From positions 1-64,000 of the forward strand of contig NZ_RDQF01000015.1 in assembly GCF_004114425.1 (NCBI RefSeq): a stretch of 64,000 nt of DNA, written 5' to 3'. Made by a program: the position numbers and the translations under genes. This document shows positions 61,110 through 64,000 of the stretch, piece after piece; positions within the stretch are counted from its first letter, which is position 1; each line of letters starts with the position of its first letter. Source of the DNA: Bradyrhizobium vignae (GTDB taxonomy: Bacteria; Pseudomonadota; Alphaproteobacteria; Rhizobiales; Xanthobacteraceae). Under the pieces are notes generated by a model. It was not told where the DNA came from, did no database searches, and saw nothing but the letters and a program-made list of their open reading frames with translations.

Positions 61110-61399
61110 ACGTCAGCCGGGCCTTCATAGAACGACTGTCCCGGTGTCAGCGTCACCTCTTCTCCACCCTTCAGCTGCATCACGACGGACCCCTCCAGCA
61201 CGTAGACAAACGCATGTGCATTGTGCCGGTGGATGGCGCTCGAGCCGCCGGGCGCATGCTCGACCGTGATCATCAGAGCCTCGCGGCCGGGACTCTCCGG
61301 AAGGTCCTTGGACATCAGTGGGGTGACGTTGGGCTCCTGAGCCGCCGCCGTGCCGGCCGTGAGGCACAGAAGAGCCAACGCCGCGAGTTTGATCGTCAT
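61010..61399 (-). CDS. Exported cupin-domain protein
   Basis: The 129-residue protein has a signal peptide (LAALALLCLTAGTAAA then QEPNVTP) and one cupin domain: SSAIHRHNAHAFVYVLEGSV (metal-binding His residues) and LTPGQSFYEGPADVHVVDRN. Small periplasmic cupins of this type may bind metals or sugars. It is convergent with, and overlaps, the tautomerase frame. GGAGCGGCGACC precedes the ATG. Confidence 0.8.
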   Translation of the reverse strand: MTIKLAALALLCLTAGTAAAQEPNVTPLMSKDLPESPGREALMITVEHAPGGSSAIHRHNAHAFVYVLEGSVVMQLKGGEEVTLTPGQSFYEGPADVHVVDRNASATQPAKFLVLLIKDKGAPALVPAQ

Positions 61400-61466
61400 G
61401 GTCGCCGCTCCTTAGTTCGTCGGTCCGGATCCCCTCCTGAGAGAACTGGCGTTCCTCCCATGGAGA

Positions 61467-62219
61467 TCAGGCCGCTGCCTTCGAGCGGCGGAGCCACTCG
61501 TCCAGACCGATACGGCCGAGACGCGCCTCGCCGAGCGGCACAAGCGAGTTCTCGCTGACCCGGCCGCCCCAGTATCCGGCCTCGGGATCGCTCACGACCT
61601 CGCGCGCATCGCCCACCGCTTTGAGATAGCGGGCGATGACTTCGTTGAACGGGGCTCGTTCCGGTCCTGCGATCTCCACGATGCCGCCTCGCGGCGGCGC
61701 GAGTGCCACATCGGCAACCATGGCAGCGACGTCGTCCGACGCGATCGGCTGGAATAGGATAGGCGGGAGCCTGACTTTGTTGCCATCCACGCTGGAATCG
61801 GCGATGCCGCCGAGGAATTCCATGAACTGCGTTGCGCGGACGATGGTGTACGGGATGCTGGAGGTCTCGATCAGTTTCTCCTGGGCGACCTTGGCGCGGA
61901 AATAGCCGTTGTCGGTCCGGTCGGTCGCGACGATCGACAGCGCGACATGGTGCCGGACGTTCGCTGCGGCCTCCGCCGTGAGAAGGTTGCGGCCGGAGGT
62001 CTCGAAGAATTCGAGCACCGCCTTGTCTTCGAATGAGGGCGAGTTGGCGAGGTCGATCACTACCTTCGTGCCCGTCATGGCCTCGGTGAGCCCCTCCCCA
62101 GTGATGGTGTTAACGCCGCTCTTGGGCGAGGCGGCCACAACCTCATGGCCGCCCTGACGCAGAATGGCGACGGTCTTCGAACCGATCAGGCCGGTACCGC
62201 CGATCACGACGATCTTCAT
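61467..62219 (-). CDS. NmrA/atypical SDR-type NAD(P)-binding protein
   Basis: The 250-residue protein starts with the nucleotide-binding KIVVIGGTGLIGSKTVAILR and has VVIDLANSPSFEDKAVLEFF and RATQFMEFLGGIADSSVDGN. It fits the atypical SDR (NmrA-like) group, which act as redox sensors or epimerases. The active-site tyrosine/lysine pair is not obvious. The gene is separated from the cupin by 67 bp and may share its promoter. GGAGGATCACC precedes the ATG. Confidence 0.84.
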   Translation of the reverse strand: MKIVVIGGTGLIGSKTVAILRQGGHEVVAASPKSGVNTITGEGLTEAMTGTKVVIDLANSPSFEDKAVLEFFETSGRNLLTAEAAANVRHHVALSIVATDRTDNGYFRAKVAQEKLIETSSIPYTIVRATQFMEFLGGIADSSVDGNKVRLPPILFQPIASDDVAAMVADVALAPPRGGIVEIAGPERAPFNEVIARYLKAVGDAREVVSDPEAGYWGGRVSENSLVPLGEARLGRIGLDEWLRRSKAAA

Positions 62220-62423
62220 GGTGATCCTCCGTTATCGTTAGACGTGCTCAGCTTTTAGCTTCAAGGCAATCATGGACGCATCGCAGTTGTCGCGAGCGCT
62301 GCTGCGCCGGGCGAGAAGCGCGATGGGGCTCACCTGACCGCATCGACGATACCATACGCGAGGCTTTGCCGGCGGTCCGCAATCAGTCAATAAGGCTGAT
62401 CGATCGGCAGCCGGCCGAACGAC

Positions 62424-63002
62424 TCATTTGCGCGTTGAGAGGGAGCGCGTGCCCCAAGATGCCGGCGTCAGATCGCTTCGGGGGCGGATGTCGGCGGCAG
62501 CCGGCGCCGGACGGTAGCGCCGGATCGCGCCGATGATCACGACCACGAACGATACCAGCACAATGCCCTGCACGATGGCAAACGGCGGCTCGGCCGGCGG
62601 CACGCTTGGCGCCAGCGCATGCAATGCCGGTACTTTCAGGAAGGACTGGATGACCAGCACGAAGACGTTGAGATAAAGCGAGAGGAGCGCGGTGAGCACG
62701 TAGATCCAGCGCCAAGAACCGGCCAGCTTCATGCCGTAAAGCCCAAAACACGCGATCCCCAGCAGAACCAGCGAGAGGATTGCGATCAAATGGGACGGCA
62801 ACGGCTTCTCGAACAGCAGCGGCGGAATCAGAAGCCCCGAGACGCTGGTCAGGATGGTGGCTGTAAGGAAAACAGCGGTGAGGTTCGGCATCCGCTTCGA
62901 GCCGAACATCCCGAACATCACGACGAGGCCCGCCGCGATTGCAACCAGGCTGATGATCACGTGGACCATCGTGAACGTCGCCAAGCTCACACCAAGCATC
63001 AT
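62424..63002 (-). CDS. Inner-membrane protein, unknown
   Basis: The 192-residue protein has about five hydrophobic helices (for example VHVIISLVAIAAGLVVMFGM, LIAILSLVLLGIACFGLYGM and IVQGIVLVSFVVVIIGAIRR) and a hydrophilic C-terminus of about 35 residues. No transporter motif is visible. The start at 63002 follows GGAGGCGGATC. Function unknown; family not recognised. Confidence 0.72.
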   Translation of the reverse strand: MMLGVSLATFTMVHVIISLVAIAAGLVVMFGMFGSKRMPNLTAVFLTATILTSVSGLLIPPLLFEKPLPSHLIAILSLVLLGIACFGLYGMKLAGSWRWIYVLTALLSLYLNVFVLVIQSFLKVPALHALAPSVPPAEPPFAIVQGIVLVSFVVVIIGAIRRYRPAPAAADIRPRSDLTPASWGTRSLSTRK

Positions 63003-63447
63003 GATCCGCCTCCGATTTCGGCCCAAGCCATTGTCATCTCCATCTGTTTGGTTGGGCCACTGCTTAAGGGACCGAGCGTGCGCCTGCCCCAGAGCGATTG
63101 AGGCGGTTGTAGAGATATTGCTGTTAAGATGTGCGCTGGATTCTCATTTCCCCGCATGATGACGGCAGTTGCCAGAATGCGGTTGTCCGCCTTCGTCAGA
63201 GCTTCACAGTGGTCAATGACAACCAAAAACGTCTGCGGTGCTGACCATCTCCTGCGCGGTGGCTTGTGCGACGGCGCCCCCTGCGCCGCCGCGGCAACGG
63301 CAGAATGCGACTTTGGGCGTCTGCAGAGCACAACGACCGTTCAGAATTGAAATCCGCGGCGAATTTAGGCAGGACGCCAGGCCGGACAACGGCTAGAACG
63401 GAGATCGAAAGCTCGATCAGGTTGCGCCTCAACGACGAGGACGGTCC
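63003..63447. other. Non-coding stretch before the last gene
   Basis: About 445 bp between a divergent membrane-protein gene and the truncated AraC gene. Overlapping open frames on both strands are cysteine- or arginine-rich shadows with no family match. Promoters for both flanking genes presumably lie here. Confidence 0.4.
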
Positions 63448-64000
63448 ATGAGCGGTCCGCGCTTGCGAGATATTGGGCAGAAGCAAGGCGCGACTCCGGC
63501 GCAGCTGCGCGATTTGCCGCTGGGCGAGCAGCGCCTTCACGCCGATGAAGAAATGGCGCGCGTGCTCAAGATGGCGCCGCTGCAGATGGCTTCGGATCCG
63601 TCCAGCGGCGTGATCACCTTCTGGAGGCATGATCCCCTGCACGACGTCGTCAAGCCGATGGTCGATCATGTGATCATGGCTTTTCCCGCCGAGCCGGTTC
63701 GGTTCGAACGCCGCGACGGAAAAGCGTTCCTGAACGGAATGACGCGTCCCGGGACCGTAACGGTCATTCCGGCAGGTTCATCCTCGCGCTGGGATATCTA
63801 CCAGCCCTTGAGCGTCGTCCACCTCTACCTTCCACAGACAACGCTGGAACGCGTTGCGCAGGAAGCCGGAGCGGCGGCTCCCGGCGACCTTGTGGAACGA
63901 ACGGCGCATCCCGACCCCATTACAGCCCGATTGCTGCTGAGCGCGGCGGACGCCCTAGAAGGCTGCGCCGCGCTGGATTCGTTGTTCAGGCACCAACTGA
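63448..64000 (+). CDS. AraC-family regulator, N-terminal part (runs off the window)
   Basis: The frame starts MSGPRLRDIGQKQGATPAQL at 63448 and is open to the end of the window (184 codons). It continues with SGVITFWRHDPLHDVVKPMV, then FPAEPVRFERRDGKAFLNGM, then TVIPAGSSSRWDIYQPLSVV. This is the ligand-sensing half seen in AraC regulators related to cupin-type sensors, and the DNA-binding part should lie beyond 64000. GACGAGGACGG precedes the ATG. Its target cannot be told from here. Confidence 0.78.
   Translation, partial: MSGPRLRDIGQKQGATPAQLRDLPLGEQRLHADEEMARVLKMAPLQMASDPSSGVITFWRHDPLHDVVKPMVDHVIMAFPAEPVRFERRDGKAFLNGMTRPGTVTVIPAGSSSRWDIYQPLSVVHLYLPQTTLERVAQEAGAAAPGDLVERTAHPDPITARLLLSAADALEGCAALDSLFRHQL

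Noticed and set aside
1..64000. CRISPR arrays, rRNA and complete tRNA genes
   Set aside because: No regularly spaced direct repeats with spacers, no rRNA signatures and no complete tRNA cloverleaf were seen by eye.

Overview
The window looks like chromosomal DNA of an alphaproteobacterium close to Bradyrhizobium (family Nitrobacteraceae). This rests on the high GC content, the C4-pathway 5-aminolevulinate synthase, the FixJ-like response regulators, the DUF3551 and DUF6894 small proteins, and the multi-domain kinase/AAA/PAS histidine kinase typical of that group. No rRNA, no complete tRNA and no CRISPR array were seen. The assignment is inference from gene content.

Layout. 1-1.5 kb is a graveyard: remnants of a LysR regulator, a cytochrome c and a frameshifted histidine kinase. 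1.8-8.9 kb is a one-direction cobalt-type nitrile hydratase block: CobW/P47K GTPase, DUF1097 membrane protein, beta, alpha and accessory subunits, two tandem DJ-1/AraC regulators and a NiCoT cobalt transporter. 9.2-13.5 kb is a decayed accessory stretch (IS630 and IS481 remnants, MocR remnant, a tRNA-Ser 3'-end-like segment) around one intact M20 amidohydrolase. 13.5-25.5 kb carries hemA, small exported proteins, flavin reductase, SDR/LysR, a clpX paralogue with DUF6894, and an HlyD/DUF1656/FUSC efflux operon with its winged-helix gene. 26-34.4 kb is a signalling island: a FixJ-type regulator, a lone receiver and a 2106-residue kinase/ATPase/PAS histidine kinase.

34.6-44.7 kb joins an orphan pqqA and a membrane quinoprotein dehydrogenase to an acyl-CoA catabolic set (3-hydroxyacyl-CoA-type dehydrogenase, acyl-CoA dehydrogenase, two enoyl-CoA hydratases, CaiB-type CoA-transferase). 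44.8-51.5 kb is a respiratory/NO-defence set: flavohemoprotein, type II NADH dehydrogenase, cytochrome bd (CioAB-like) oxidase and a Bfd-like ferredoxin. 51.9-64 kb is a run of redox enzymes and AraC regulators: nitroreductase, AhpD-like protein, quinone oxidoreductase, VOC protein, SDRs, tautomerase, cupin and a frameshifted EamA transporter.

The most interesting signal is not a gene. A 30-bp element, TTTG-N6-TTTG-N9-ACTCGCG, occurs seven times with identical spacing. Each copy lies upstream of, and in the same orientation as, a gene: hemA, two small exported proteins, pqqA, a DUF3551 protein, flavohemoprotein and cydA. A weaker eighth copy precedes the nitrile hydratase operon. Five of the eight copies end 50-64 bp before the start codon. 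It looks like an undescribed promoter or operator tying haem synthesis, quinoprotein function and bd/flavohaem respiration into one regulon. The hemA copy and the neighbouring 15.6-kb copy also head two similar hairpin-rich leaders of about 230 nt.
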